A stretch of 18,105 bases of DNA from Helicobacteraceae bacterium. Lineage in GTDB: Bacteria > Campylobacterota > Campylobacteria > Campylobacterales > Sulfurimonadaceae. The stretch covers positions 1-18,105 of the forward strand of contig JAGXIA010000116.1 of assembly GCA_024635885.1 (NCBI GenBank), read 5' to 3'. This document shows positions 7,578 through 14,443 of this stretch, piece by piece. The number at the start of each line of letters is the position of its first letter. Within the stretch, counting starts at the first letter, position 1. A program made the translations under genes and the position numbers. The notes beneath the pieces were generated by a model. The model worked only from the letters and a program-made list of their open reading frames with translations, was not told the origin of the DNA and made no database searches.

Positions 7578-8394
7578 CTCTGCTTTGATAGACGCGATTT
7601 ATCATATAACATAGTTTCAAACCGTAAATAAAAATAATCCACGAAACATAAATCCATAAAAACAAAAACATCACAGTCGCAAAAGAGCCATACATGGTTG
7701 CGTAAGACTTGTTAAACAAGACATAATAAATAAATGCATTTTTGGCAATACTGAAGATTATCGAGATTATAAAAGAGCTTATAAAAGAAGCTCTAGGGTT
7801 TATTTTAGTGTTTGCACCTATTTGAAATATAAGAAAAAACAGACCCCAAATGATAAGATAGGGAATATAAGGGAGTATATTTAATCCTGATATATATCCG
7901 TTTGAAGAGACCAGGTTTGCCACATAACCGGTTATATAAAAAGAGACTCCAAGTGCTATTGGGGTCAGTGTCAGCATTGCCCAGTAAGTTGTAAGCGACT
8001 CCCAAAAAGTTCTTTTTTTTGCGTGAAAAATTTTATTTGCGATATATTCAAAATTTTTAAAAAATAAAAGTGAGGCGATTAAAATCATAACAAGACCTAT
8101 TACTCCCATCTTTGCAGAGTTTGCCAAGAAGACATCAATATGCTCCATTATTGATTCCGAATTTAAAGGCATAAGATTTGAGAAAATAAATGTTTTAATA
8201 GTCTCATAATATTCGTTAAAACTAGGCAGAGATGTTAAAAGAGTCAGCATGATCAAAAGAAGAGGGATAATAGTAAAAATAGTATAAAAACTAAGACTCG
8301 CAGCAAATAGAGTCAATTCCTTATCAAAAAAAGTTTTGATAAGGAATTTTGCGTGTCTATAAAGATGGTGTAATTTCTCTTTATTTGTTTGCAT
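7558..8394 (-). CDS. YihY/UPF0761-family inner-membrane protein
   Basis: The 278-residue protein has about six membrane helices (roughly 30-55, 95-113, 138-160, 172-193, 203-226 and 238-262). Family landmarks are the N-terminal LTLFAASLSFYTIFTIIPLL stretch, typical of the A-A-x-L-S-F-Y motif, and the C-terminal YGSFATVMFLFLWIYVSWII segment. The family was once called ribonuclease BN, but that assignment was an error; its real function is unclear and proposals include transport. It is the last gene of a leftward operon behind the GlcD gene, 26 bases after that stop, with AAGGA about 10 bases before the ATG. The final codons form one arm of an inverted repeat with the intergenic DNA. Confidence 0.88.
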   Translation of the reverse strand: MQTNKEKLHHLYRHAKFLIKTFFDKELTLFAASLSFYTIFTIIPLLLIMLTLLTSLPSFNEYYETIKTFIFSNLMPLNSESIMEHIDVFLANSAKMGVIGLVMILIASLLFFKNFEYIANKIFHAKKRTFWESLTTYWAMLTLTPIALGVSFYITGYVANLVSSNGYISGLNILPYIPYLIIWGLFFLIFQIGANTKINPRASFISSFIISIIFSIAKNAFIYYVLFNKSYATMYGSFATVMFLFLWIYVSWIIFIYGLKLCYMINRVYQSRENIEKQ

Positions 8395-8420
8395 GTGCTT
8401 TGGTTCCTTAGAGTTTTAAA

Positions 8421-9806
8421 TTAGTTCAGTCCCATCTTTGAAGGATTTAAAATATTATTTGGGTCAAACGCCACTTTGATTGACTTAAATAAATTCATCT
8501 CTTCTTCTGTAAAAGCCATATGCATATACGGAGCTTTTGCAAGCCCTATTCCATGTTCACCTGAAAGAGTTCCGCCTAAGTCTATAGTAGCCTGAAAAAC
8601 CTCTTCTATGGCTTTATAAGCGATTTTAACCTGCTCTGGATCACTTCCGTCAACCATTACATTTGTATGAACATTGCCATCGCCTGTGTGACCGAAACAT
8701 GGAATATTTATTTTGTATTTGTCAGCAATTGCATAAAATCTCTCTAGTAACTCCGGCAGAGCAGAACGAGGGACGGTTACATCTTCGTTTAGCTTTTTGC
8801 TTCCATAAACACTCAGTGCAGGTGAAGCATTACGACGAGCAAACCAAATGTCTTTAGCTTCGGCGTCATCTTTTGCAATTTTAAATTCTGTACAGCCGTT
8901 TTCACGAAAAACTTTTTCTATCTGAGCAAGCTGAAAGTTCAAATCTTCTTCCAGATTCCCATCAACATCAGTCACAAGTAAGGCTCCCGCATCTACCGGC
9001 AAGCCTTTATGAAAAGTCTGCTCAACTGCACGAATAGTCAAGTTGTCCAAAAACTCCATAGCAACAGGTGTAATACCGCTTGCCATAGTTTTATAAACAG
9101 CATCCATAGCTTCATGCACACTTGCAAAAATTCCCATAGCAGTTTTTGTCATTTTAGGCTTTGGGATGAGTTTGAGAGTTATCTCGCTTAAAACTGCAAG
9201 AGTTCCCTCAGAAGCGATAAGAATACCGCTGATGTTATACCCTGCAACATCTTTAATAGTTCTCTTGCCAGCTCTGATTATGTCGCCGTTTGGCAAAACT
9301 GCACGAGTAGCCATGACGTAATCTTTTGTGATTCCATACTTTGCAGCACGCATACCTCCGGCATTTTCACTTACATTTCCGCCTATAGTCGAATATTCCT
9401 GGCTAGCCGGATCTGGCGGATAAAAAAGACCTACTTCTTCAACAGCACGCTGAAGATCCATATTTATAACTCCCGGTTGAACCACAGCTACCATGTTTTT
9501 CATATCGATTTCTAAGATTTTATTCATGTGTTTTTCAAACCCCAGAACAATTCCGCCCGAACTTGGCAATGCTCCGCCTGTAAAACCGCTGCCCGCACCG
9601 CGAGGAACAATAACTATTTTGTGTTCATTACAGTATTTTAAAATTTCACTGATGTCCTCTTCGTTTCTTGGAAAGACTACTGCATCAGGTTCGAAGTGCT
9701 CACGTGTAGCATCGTAAGAGTAAGCAAGCAAGTGTGCTTTGTCGCTATATATATTCTTTTCACCTACAATAGAAGCGAAGTGTTTTAAATGTTTTGTATC
9801 TATCAT
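8421..9806 (-). CDS. glcD: FAD-linked oxidase, GlcD / D-lactate dehydrogenase type
   Basis: The 461-residue protein belongs to the VAO/PCMH flavoprotein family that includes glycolate oxidase subunit GlcD and D-lactate dehydrogenases, which oxidise 2-hydroxyacids and pass electrons to quinone or an iron-sulfur partner. The FAD-binding domain shows VPRGAGSGFTGGALPS (67-82), PPDPASQEYSTIGGNVSENAGG (130-151) and KDVAGYNISGILIASEGTLAV (185-205). The C-terminal domain shows CFGHTGDGNVHTN (370-382) with His373 and His380, and SGEHGIG (415-421). AAAGGAG precedes the ATG and lies inside the last codons of the upstream pgbA-type gene, so the two are coupled. No GlcE or GlcF partner is in the window. 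In H. pylori the glcD homologue HP0509 likewise neighbours pgbA (HP0508). The symbol follows that usage; the substrate is not proven. Confidence 0.9.
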   Translation of the reverse strand: MIDTKHLKHFASIVGEKNIYSDKAHLLAYSYDATREHFEPDAVVFPRNEEDISEILKYCNEHKIVIVPRGAGSGFTGGALPSSGGIVLGFEKHMNKILEIDMKNMVAVVQPGVINMDLQRAVEEVGLFYPPDPASQEYSTIGGNVSENAGGMRAAKYGITKDYVMATRAVLPNGDIIRAGKRTIKDVAGYNISGILIASEGTLAVLSEITLKLIPKPKMTKTAMGIFASVHEAMDAVYKTMASGITPVAMEFLDNLTIRAVEQTFHKGLPVDAGALLVTDVDGNLEEDLNFQLAQIEKVFRENGCTEFKIAKDDAEAKDIWFARRNASPALSVYGSKKLNEDVTVPRSALPELLERFYAIADKYKINIPCFGHTGDGNVHTNVMVDGSDPEQVKIAYKAIEEVFQATIDLGGTLSGEHGIGLAKAPYMHMAFTEEEMNLFKSIKVAFDPNNILNPSKMGLN

Positions 9807-9808
9807 AT

Positions 9809-10603
9809 TTACTCCTTTGTCTCAAAATTTTCTAGTAAATAGTGTAGTTTTTCATCTCCACTTTTTATAATCTCTCGAAGTTTCGTATTATTTTTATTAT
9901 ATGTGAACATCAACTCATAATAGTGAGGCTCATAATCTTCAAGCTCATCACTACCCTCTCCCCACCATGAGGCATCAATCTTCGGAACTCTCGTATAAAA
10001 AGGTAGTTGTGTGCTGTCTTGTAACAAGTCAGCATCTGAAATATTTAAAATCTCAAAACTTTTAGCATCAAGTGTGAAAAGTCTTTTATCTAAATAGAAA
10101 AATAATAAACCGACCGAAGTTGCATCACTAAACTTTTCAAAATCTTCTTTTAATGGTGTAGGGTGACCATTGAATGAAAGAATCGTTGCAAAAATATCTG
10201 GATGAATCCACTGCAAATTTTGGGTAGCTTTTGTAACTCTATGGTAAATCTCTTCATTTGGAGCAATTAAAAAGCCTCTTGTATAACCAAAAGCCAGTAT
10301 TGCTATGTCTCCAACTTCCACATGCCAGTTACCTGTTGGCAAAGAGTTATTTCTAAGTCCACTGAAATCACTTAACTCTAATGTAGCTGTCTTTGTAGTT
10401 TCATCAAAACTTTTAACTACAATATTTTTCAAGATACTGCTATGATTGTCTGCTAGTTTATGCACTACAAAACCGCTCATTCCTACATCTATTTTTTCTA
10501 TATTAATAGTTGCAACATTGCCATCTAGGCTTGTAATAGGTGACTTAACTACAGCTCCGAAGAGTTCTAAGATTAGTACTGATATTAAAAATATATATTT
10601 CAT
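9809..10603 (-). CDS. Exported protein with PgbA/PgbB-type (plasminogen-binding) N-terminal domain
   Basis: The 264-residue protein starts at ATG 10603 with a hydrophobic signal peptide (MKYIFLISVLILELFGA); an ATG 45 bases upstream would add a charged extension before it and is rejected. The mature part resembles the conserved N-terminal region of the Helicobacter plasminogen-binding proteins PgbA and PgbB (GNVATINIEKIDVGMSGFVVH, GDIAILAFGYTRGFLIAPNEEIY, WIHPDIFATILSFNGHPTP, VGLLFFYLDKRLFTLDA). It lacks their long charged C-terminal tail. In a free-living bacterium host plasminogen binding is unlikely to be its role, so the domain probably has an older envelope function. It overlaps the glcD ribosome binding site and carries one GGCATGTGGA repeat, reading W-H-V-E. 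The conserved link with glcD supports family identity; the function is unknown. Confidence 0.78.
   Translation of the reverse strand: MKYIFLISVLILELFGAVVKSPITSLDGNVATINIEKIDVGMSGFVVHKLADNHSSILKNIVVKSFDETTKTATLELSDFSGLRNNSLPTGNWHVEVGDIAILAFGYTRGFLIAPNEEIYHRVTKATQNLQWIHPDIFATILSFNGHPTPLKEDFEKFSDATSVGLLFFYLDKRLFTLDAKSFEILNISDADLLQDSTQLPFYTRVPKIDASWWGEGSDELEDYEPHYYELMFTYNKNNTKLREIIKSGDEKLHYLLENFETKE
10317..10326 (-). repeat. GGCATGTGGA repeat, reverse
   Basis: TCCACATGCC on the plus strand, so GGCATGTGGA on the coding strand of the pgbA-type gene, reading N-W-H-V-E-V. Context T-GGCATGTGGA-AG. Confidence 0.8.
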
Positions 10604-10707
10604 TTTTCCACTCTTTTGTATTTTGTATGGTGCGATTATAGCGAACAAACCTCAGACTAAGCAAAATTTTGTTAGAGTTTTTAAATTATTTATTTTAGGG
10701 TTATATT

Positions 10708-11910
10708 TTGATACGATTTTTCTTACTTATTTTATTTTCTACTCTTCTATTTAGCTCAGGAGTCAACAACTTTAGATGGTTAGACGGCGAAACGTATTTA
10801 GAGTTTTTAGAAAAGAACAACTTACCTTTAAAAGAGCTGTATTATAATCTCGACAAAGATGACCAAAAATTCACCGAAGAGATTCGCTCAGGCACTAACT
10901 GTCAAATACTCAAGAACTCTAAAGGTAAAATAGACCAAATTTTAATTCCTATGAATGATGAACTCCAAATTCATTTATTTAAAGAAAATGGTACTTATGC
11001 TTTTGAAGCTATTCCAATAATCAGCAATACTAAAACAGAAGCTTTTACCATTGAAATAAGCCATTCACCTTACTATGACATCATGAAGGCAACCGGTTCA
11101 ACAAAGTTAGCACAGATTTTTGTATCAAGCTTCAAACACTCACTTAACTTTAAAAGAGACCTCAGAAAAGGTGATACTTTAGTCGTGATTTACGACCAGA
11201 AATACCGTTTAGGACGTCCTTTTTCGATGCCAATACTTAAAGTTGCGATGATAGAGATGAAACACAAAAAACACTATATTTACCTCAATGATGATGATAG
11301 ATATTATGATGAAAACGGTAATGAAGTTGAAGGTTTTTTACTGGCTTGCCCAGTTAAAAATGCAAGGATATCATCATACTTTTCTAAGCGACGTTATCAC
11401 CCGATACTTAAAAAATACAGAGCACACACCGGTGTTGATTATGCGGCAAGACGGGGAACACCAATAGTTGCTGCAGGAAGCGGAAGAGTAGTATTTGCAG
11501 GATACACACGTGGCTATGGAAACCTTATTAAAATATTGCATGCTGATGGCTACATGACCTTTTATGCACATCAAAAATCTTTTCGCAGAGGTATAAAAAG
11601 GGGAAGATACGTTAAAAAAGGCCAGACTATAGGCTATGTCGGAACCACGGGACTCTCAACCGGTCCTCATTTGCATTTTGGACTTTACAAACATGGCAAT
11701 GCCATAGATCCGCTTAGAGTAGTTCAGGTCACGACTAAAAAACTCAAAGGCAAAGAAAAAGATGCTTTTGTAAAACTTCGTGATAACTATAACCAAAGTG
11801 TAGCTTTGCATTTAGAAAATAGAACAGCTTTTAACAAGCAAAAGAGTACTGATAAAATGTGTTATTTTTACAATGAAAAACAATGTGTAGACTCTGACAC
11901 AAATGGGTAA
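10708..11910 (+). CDS. csd3: M23 peptidoglycan endopeptidase, Csd3/HdpA-like
   Basis: The 400-residue protein starts at TTG 10708 (TAGGG upstream; no in-frame ATG would keep the signal peptide) with signal sequence IRFFLLILFSTLLFSS. It has two N-terminal LytM-associated domains and a C-terminal LytM/M23 zinc peptidase domain. Zinc ligands are His240 and Asp244 in RAHTGVDYAARRGTP and His323 in GPHLHFGLY, with catalytic His288 (FYAHQ) and His321. The layout matches H. pylori Csd3/HdpA (HP0506), a DD-endopeptidase/carboxypeptidase that trims periplasmic peptidoglycan crosslinks and sets helical cell shape. In H. pylori that gene also lies close to pgbA and glcD, which supports orthology. The last 8 bases overlap the NUDIX gene. 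Activity is inferred from conserved residues. Confidence 0.88.
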   Translation: MIRFFLLILFSTLLFSSGVNNFRWLDGETYLEFLEKNNLPLKELYYNLDKDDQKFTEEIRSGTNCQILKNSKGKIDQILIPMNDELQIHLFKENGTYAFEAIPIISNTKTEAFTIEISHSPYYDIMKATGSTKLAQIFVSSFKHSLNFKRDLRKGDTLVVIYDQKYRLGRPFSMPILKVAMIEMKHKKHYIYLNDDDRYYDENGNEVEGFLLACPVKNARISSYFSKRRYHPILKKYRAHTGVDYAARRGTPIVAAGSGRVVFAGYTRGYGNLIKILHADGYMTFYAHQKSFRRGIKRGRYVKKGQTIGYVGTTGLSTGPHLHFGLYKHGNAIDPLRVVQVTTKKLKGKEKDAFVKLRDNYNQSVALHLENRTAFNKQKSTDKMCYFYNEKQCVDSDTNG

Positions 11911-12466
11911 AATAGATTCTATAGAAAAACTTCATAATCCTGCCTTCATAAAACCAATAAAAATAAACTACACTTACAAAAATACAAAGAAAATATGGGA
12001 AGCTGTTATCAGTCATGACAGTGTCAGTATACTTCTTTGGCATGTGGATAAAGAGTCTTTTGTGATTGTCAAACAGTTAAGAGCCACTGTATTGCATTCT
12101 CATAAAATAAATGGGCAGACACATGAACTATGTGCCGGAATAGTTGACAAAGAAGTGCCCAATGCACAAATAGCCAAAGAAGAGATTCTCGAAGAGTGTG
12201 GCTTTGACGTACCTGTTGAAAATTTGCAAATTGTAAGTTCATTCTACACAAGTGTCGGAATTTCGGGAGCAAAGCAAACGCTTTATTTTGCTAAAATAAC
12301 CGAAGACATGAAAGTAAATGACGGTGGTGGTCTTGAAGATGAAGATATAGAAGTTGTTTATATTGCACTGAAAGATGCAAAACAATTTATGTTCGATGAA
12401 AGTTACCACAAGACACCCGGTTTAATTATGGCGTTTTACTGGTTTTTTGATAATCACCTTTCTTAA
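11903..12466 (+). CDS. NUDIX hydrolase, NUDT14/YffH-type nucleoside-diphosphate-sugar hydrolase
   Basis: The 187-residue protein has the NUDIX fold with an atypical box: GIVDKEVPNAQIAKEEILEE then CGF, in which the usual Glu after G-x5 is Val and the Arg of REUxEExGU is Glu, while the metal-binding EExG is kept. The context HELCAGIVDKE, YTSVGISGAKQTLYFA and NDGGGLEDEDIEVV resembles human NUDT14 (UDP-glucose pyrophosphatase) and the YffH/AdpP family, which cleave ADP-ribose or UDP-sugars. Its ATG lies within the end of the M23 gene (8-base overlap), with no strong Shine-Dalgarno, so translation is coupled. A link with envelope sugar metabolism is possible. It carries one GGCATGTGGA repeat reading L-W-H-V-D-K. 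Confidence 0.85.
   Translation: MGKIDSIEKLHNPAFIKPIKINYTYKNTKKIWEAVISHDSVSILLWHVDKESFVIVKQLRATVLHSHKINGQTHELCAGIVDKEVPNAQIAKEEILEECGFDVPVENLQIVSSFYTSVGISGAKQTLYFAKITEDMKVNDGGGLEDEDIEVVYIALKDAKQFMFDESYHKTPGLIMAFYWFFDNHLS
12039..12048 (+). repeat. GGCATGTGGA repeat, forward
   Basis: Exact copy in the NUDIX gene, context T-GGCATGTGGA-TAA, read in the W-H-V-D frame. Confidence 0.8.
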
Positions 12467-12467
12467 A

Positions 12468-12572
12468 AAAAACTCAAAATATTTATGTAAATTCTAGGCA
12501 CAAACAAGGAAGCATACTCTAGTATGAGACGCGTGCAGTAACGACGAAGTTGCATGAAGATTTTGAATTTTT
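12468..12572. repeat. 105-bp structured intergenic element between convergent NUDIX and priA genes
   Basis: The ends pair: 12468-12487 (AAAAACTCAAAATATTTATG) with 12553-12572 (CATGAAGATTTTGAATTTTT), 20 positions with two mismatches and one G-U. Inside is a CATACT-CT-AGTATG hairpin (12513-12526) and a more GC-rich stretch up to 12550. It fills the gap between the NUDIX stop (12466) and the priA stop (12571). The T-run at one end and its complement at the other fit a bidirectional terminator, but the long ordered interior is more than a terminator needs and suggests a dispersed repeat or structured RNA. A 30-codon minus-strand reading (ATG at 12555) is probably incidental. Confidence 0.5.
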
Positions 12573-14427
12573 ACCCAAATTCTATCGGGTCCATATCTAC
12601 CTCTGCCAAGTCAACTTTACATGCCGAAATAGCTTTAATCAAATCTGTACTTTTGTCTGAACGCAGAAGAATCTCAAAGCGGTACTTGTTTGCAACTCTT
12701 TCAATACCGCATTTTCCAAAACCAACTATTTCCACATGCCCAAACCTTTTTAAAGACTCCTGCATTTTCAGCATCTGCTCTTTAGCTTTTAAACCATTTT
12801 TATGAGAAAATAAAATCCGACAAAGTTTTTTATACGGCGGATATAACTCTTCTCTGTAAGTTTTTTCTTCTTCTAAAAAGGCTTCATAGTTGTCAACATA
12901 AGCACTAAAAAACTCTTCATTGAAACTCTGAACCAAGACCTTGGCACTTTTCTTTCTGCCACTTCTTCCGGCTACTTGAATCAAAGACGAGAGTGCTTTT
13001 TCTCTGGCTCTGTAATCACCCATATTTAGCATATTATCCATGCCTAAAACAACTGCTAAAGTCACTCCGTGGTAATCATGCCCTTTACTTAGCATCTGCG
13101 TTCCAACTAAAATATCTGTCTCTTTATCGTTAAATCTTTTGAGTGCTTTTTTTAGTTTGTTTTGAGTCGTGATTATATCTCTGTCGAACTGTTCAATCTT
13201 GGTTGACGGAAACTCTTCGCCAATATTTTTAACAGCCTCAGCAGTTCCTAGACGAGAGCTTGTTAAGTTACCGCTTCCACACTCACAGCATACTTGAGGA
13301 ATAGCCTGCGTAAAATTACAATAATGACACTTCAAAGCACGCGAATGTTGATGAATACTCATCCCAATGCTGCAAAACACACACTCGTAAGTATGACCGC
13401 AATCTTGACAGATAAGATACTTAAAATTTGCACGAGTCGGAAGAAAAACTATGCTTTGCTCTTTTGCATCAACAGTCTCTTTAAGTGTGTTTAAAATAAG
13501 CGGAGAGAGCGTTTCTATGGAGCGCTCATATACAAATTTTTTGTCCGAAGAAAAATGTCCGCCTTTAAGTCTGGCATGTGGAAACTTCACATAAGAGTTA
13601 AGTGAGGGCGTCGCACTTCCTAAAACGACTGGCACATTATAAAGTTTACCCATATAAATCGCTATGTCGCGGGCATTGTAACGAGGTCTTGAAGATGACT
13701 TATAGCTATCGTCATGCTCTTCATCTACCACAATCAGACCTAGGTTCTCAATAGGTAAAAAGAGCGCAGACCTTGGACCCGCGATAATATAAGCCGTCCC
13801 ATCATAAATCTTTTCTAAAGCTTTTCTTTTTTGAAGAGGTGTGAGTTTTGAGTGCCACATAACAACTGCATCACCACAATGCTCTTTAAGTCTTGTCTCC
13901 ATCTGTGGAGTCAAAGAAATTTCCGGCATCAAGAATATAGAACGATTTCCACATGCCGACATCTGCTCGAAATATTTCATATATATCTCTGTTTTCCCGC
14001 TTCCTGTGTCGCCGAAGAGAAGGGAGACTTTGTGTTTTTGTAGAGATTGTAAGGCTTTTTCTTGTTTTGTTGATAATTTTATAGTACTAGGAAGCGATGC
14101 TTTAGGTTCGCTAGAATATTCAGGCGAAGATAAAGCATCGCTTCCAAATGGAGTCATCAACCCAAGCGCTTCCCCCAAAGAACAAACATAATAAGTTGAA
14201 ATAAACTGAGCTAATTTCATTTGCTTAGTTGAATAAAAAAACTCTGAGACTTCTAAAATCTCACTCGTCTTAAATTCAGGCTCTTGGCTCTTCGAAAGTA
14301 CAACACCTTTTGAGTTTTTATTTCTTAAAACTATATCTACTATAGTTCCTGTTTTTATCTCAGTATTGAAGTGGTAGGTAAGGGAAGATAAAGGAGATGA
14401 GAGGATTGCTAGTTCATAAAAATACAC
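12571..14427 (-). CDS. priA: Primosomal replication restart helicase PriA
   Basis: The 618-residue helicase reloads DnaB at stalled forks and recombination intermediates. Motifs are Walker A GDTGSGKT (139-146), MPEISLTP (167-174), DEEH (235-238), GSATPS (270-275), and a zinc-binding region with Cys340, 343, 349, 352, 367, 370, a pair at 380-381, and 383; then VGTQMLSKGHDYHGV (441-455) and QVAGRSGR (484-491). The start is GTG at 14427, with AGAGG about 7 bases upstream. The pilin stop is 16 bases before it. A 10-bp inverted repeat holds this ribosome binding site. Residues about 96-114 (GSDALSSPEYSSEPKASLP) are encoded by a palindromic element lying in the linker before the helicase core. Three GGCATGTGGA repeats lie in the gene in different frames. 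Confidence 0.95.
   Translation of the reverse strand: MYFYELAILSSPLSSLTYHFNTEIKTGTIVDIVLRNKNSKGVVLSKSQEPEFKTSEILEVSEFFYSTKQMKLAQFISTYYVCSLGEALGLMTPFGSDALSSPEYSSEPKASLPSTIKLSTKQEKALQSLQKHKVSLLFGDTGSGKTEIYMKYFEQMSACGNRSIFLMPEISLTPQMETRLKEHCGDAVVMWHSKLTPLQKRKALEKIYDGTAYIIAGPRSALFLPIENLGLIVVDEEHDDSYKSSSRPRYNARDIAIYMGKLYNVPVVLGSATPSLNSYVKFPHARLKGGHFSSDKKFVYERSIETLSPLILNTLKETVDAKEQSIVFLPTRANFKYLICQDCGHTYECVFCSIGMSIHQHSRALKCHYCNFTQAIPQVCCECGSGNLTSSRLGTAEAVKNIGEEFPSTKIEQFDRDIITTQNKLKKALKRFNDKETDILVGTQMLSKGHDYHGVTLAVVLGMDNMLNMGDYRAREKALSSLIQVAGRSGRKKSAKVLVQSFNEEFFSAYVDNYEAFLEEEKTYREELYPPYKKLCRILFSHKNGLKAKEQMLKMQESLKRFGHVEIVGFGKCGIERVANKYRFEILLRSDKSTDLIKAISACKVDLAEVDMDPIEFG
12731..12740 (-). repeat. 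GGCATGTGGA repeat, reverse
   Basis: TTTCCACATGCC at 12729-12740; sense to priA, reading G-H-V-E-I-V. The base before the core is G rather than the usual T. Confidence 0.8.
13573..13582 (+). repeat. GGCATGTGGA repeat, forward
   Basis: GGCATGTGGAAA at 13573-13584; antisense to priA, where it reads K-F-P-H-A-R. It is the only coding copy in antisense orientation. Confidence 0.8.
13948..13957 (-). repeat. GGCATGTGGA repeat, reverse
   Basis: TTTCCACATGCC at 13946-13957; sense to priA, reading S-A-C-G-N-R about 14 residues after Walker A. Confidence 0.8.
14090..14145. repeat. 56-bp palindromic element inserted in frame in priA
   Basis: The arms GGAAGCGATGCTTTA (14090-14104) and TAAAGCATCGCTTCC (14131-14145) are perfect 15-bp complements. 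After a two-base mismatch TTCGC (14107-14111) pairs with GCGAA (14124-14128), and GAATATTC (14114-14121) is at the exact centre. In all 24 of 28 positions pair. It is in frame in priA and is also open on the other strand, giving a similar peptide (GSDALGSLEYSGEDKASLP) both ways. It codes for the linker between the N-terminal domain and the helicase core. Confidence 0.75.
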
Positions 14428-14438
14428 TGCAATCCTCT
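14400..14438 (-). promoter_or_regulatory. Hairpin sequestering the priA ribosome binding site
   Basis: AGAGGATTGC (14400-14409 on the plus strand) and GCAATCCTCT (14429-14438) are perfect 10-bp complements. In the priA mRNA the upstream arm contains the Shine-Dalgarno AGAGGAU and the GUG start lies in the 19-base loop. The hairpin begins a few bases after the pilin stop (14444). No T-run follows, so translation control or mRNA processing is more likely than termination. Confidence 0.55.
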
Positions 14439-14443
14439 TAATA

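Noticed and set aside
12465..12555. A 30-residue minus-strand peptide in the NUDIX-priA gap
   Set aside because: No ribosome binding site, and the stretch is better explained as a structured element.
1016..13957. GGCATGTGGA as a Chi, KOPS or similar replication-directed motif
   Set aside because: Copies are nearly equal in both orientations (6 and 5) and occur as inverted pairs in terminator positions; Chi and KOPS-type motifs are skewed in orientation and not paired at gene ends.
13841..14191. A plus-strand gene opposite the priA start
   Set aside because: It lies antisense to a clear helicase gene; its most gene-like stretch is the reverse reading of the palindromic element.
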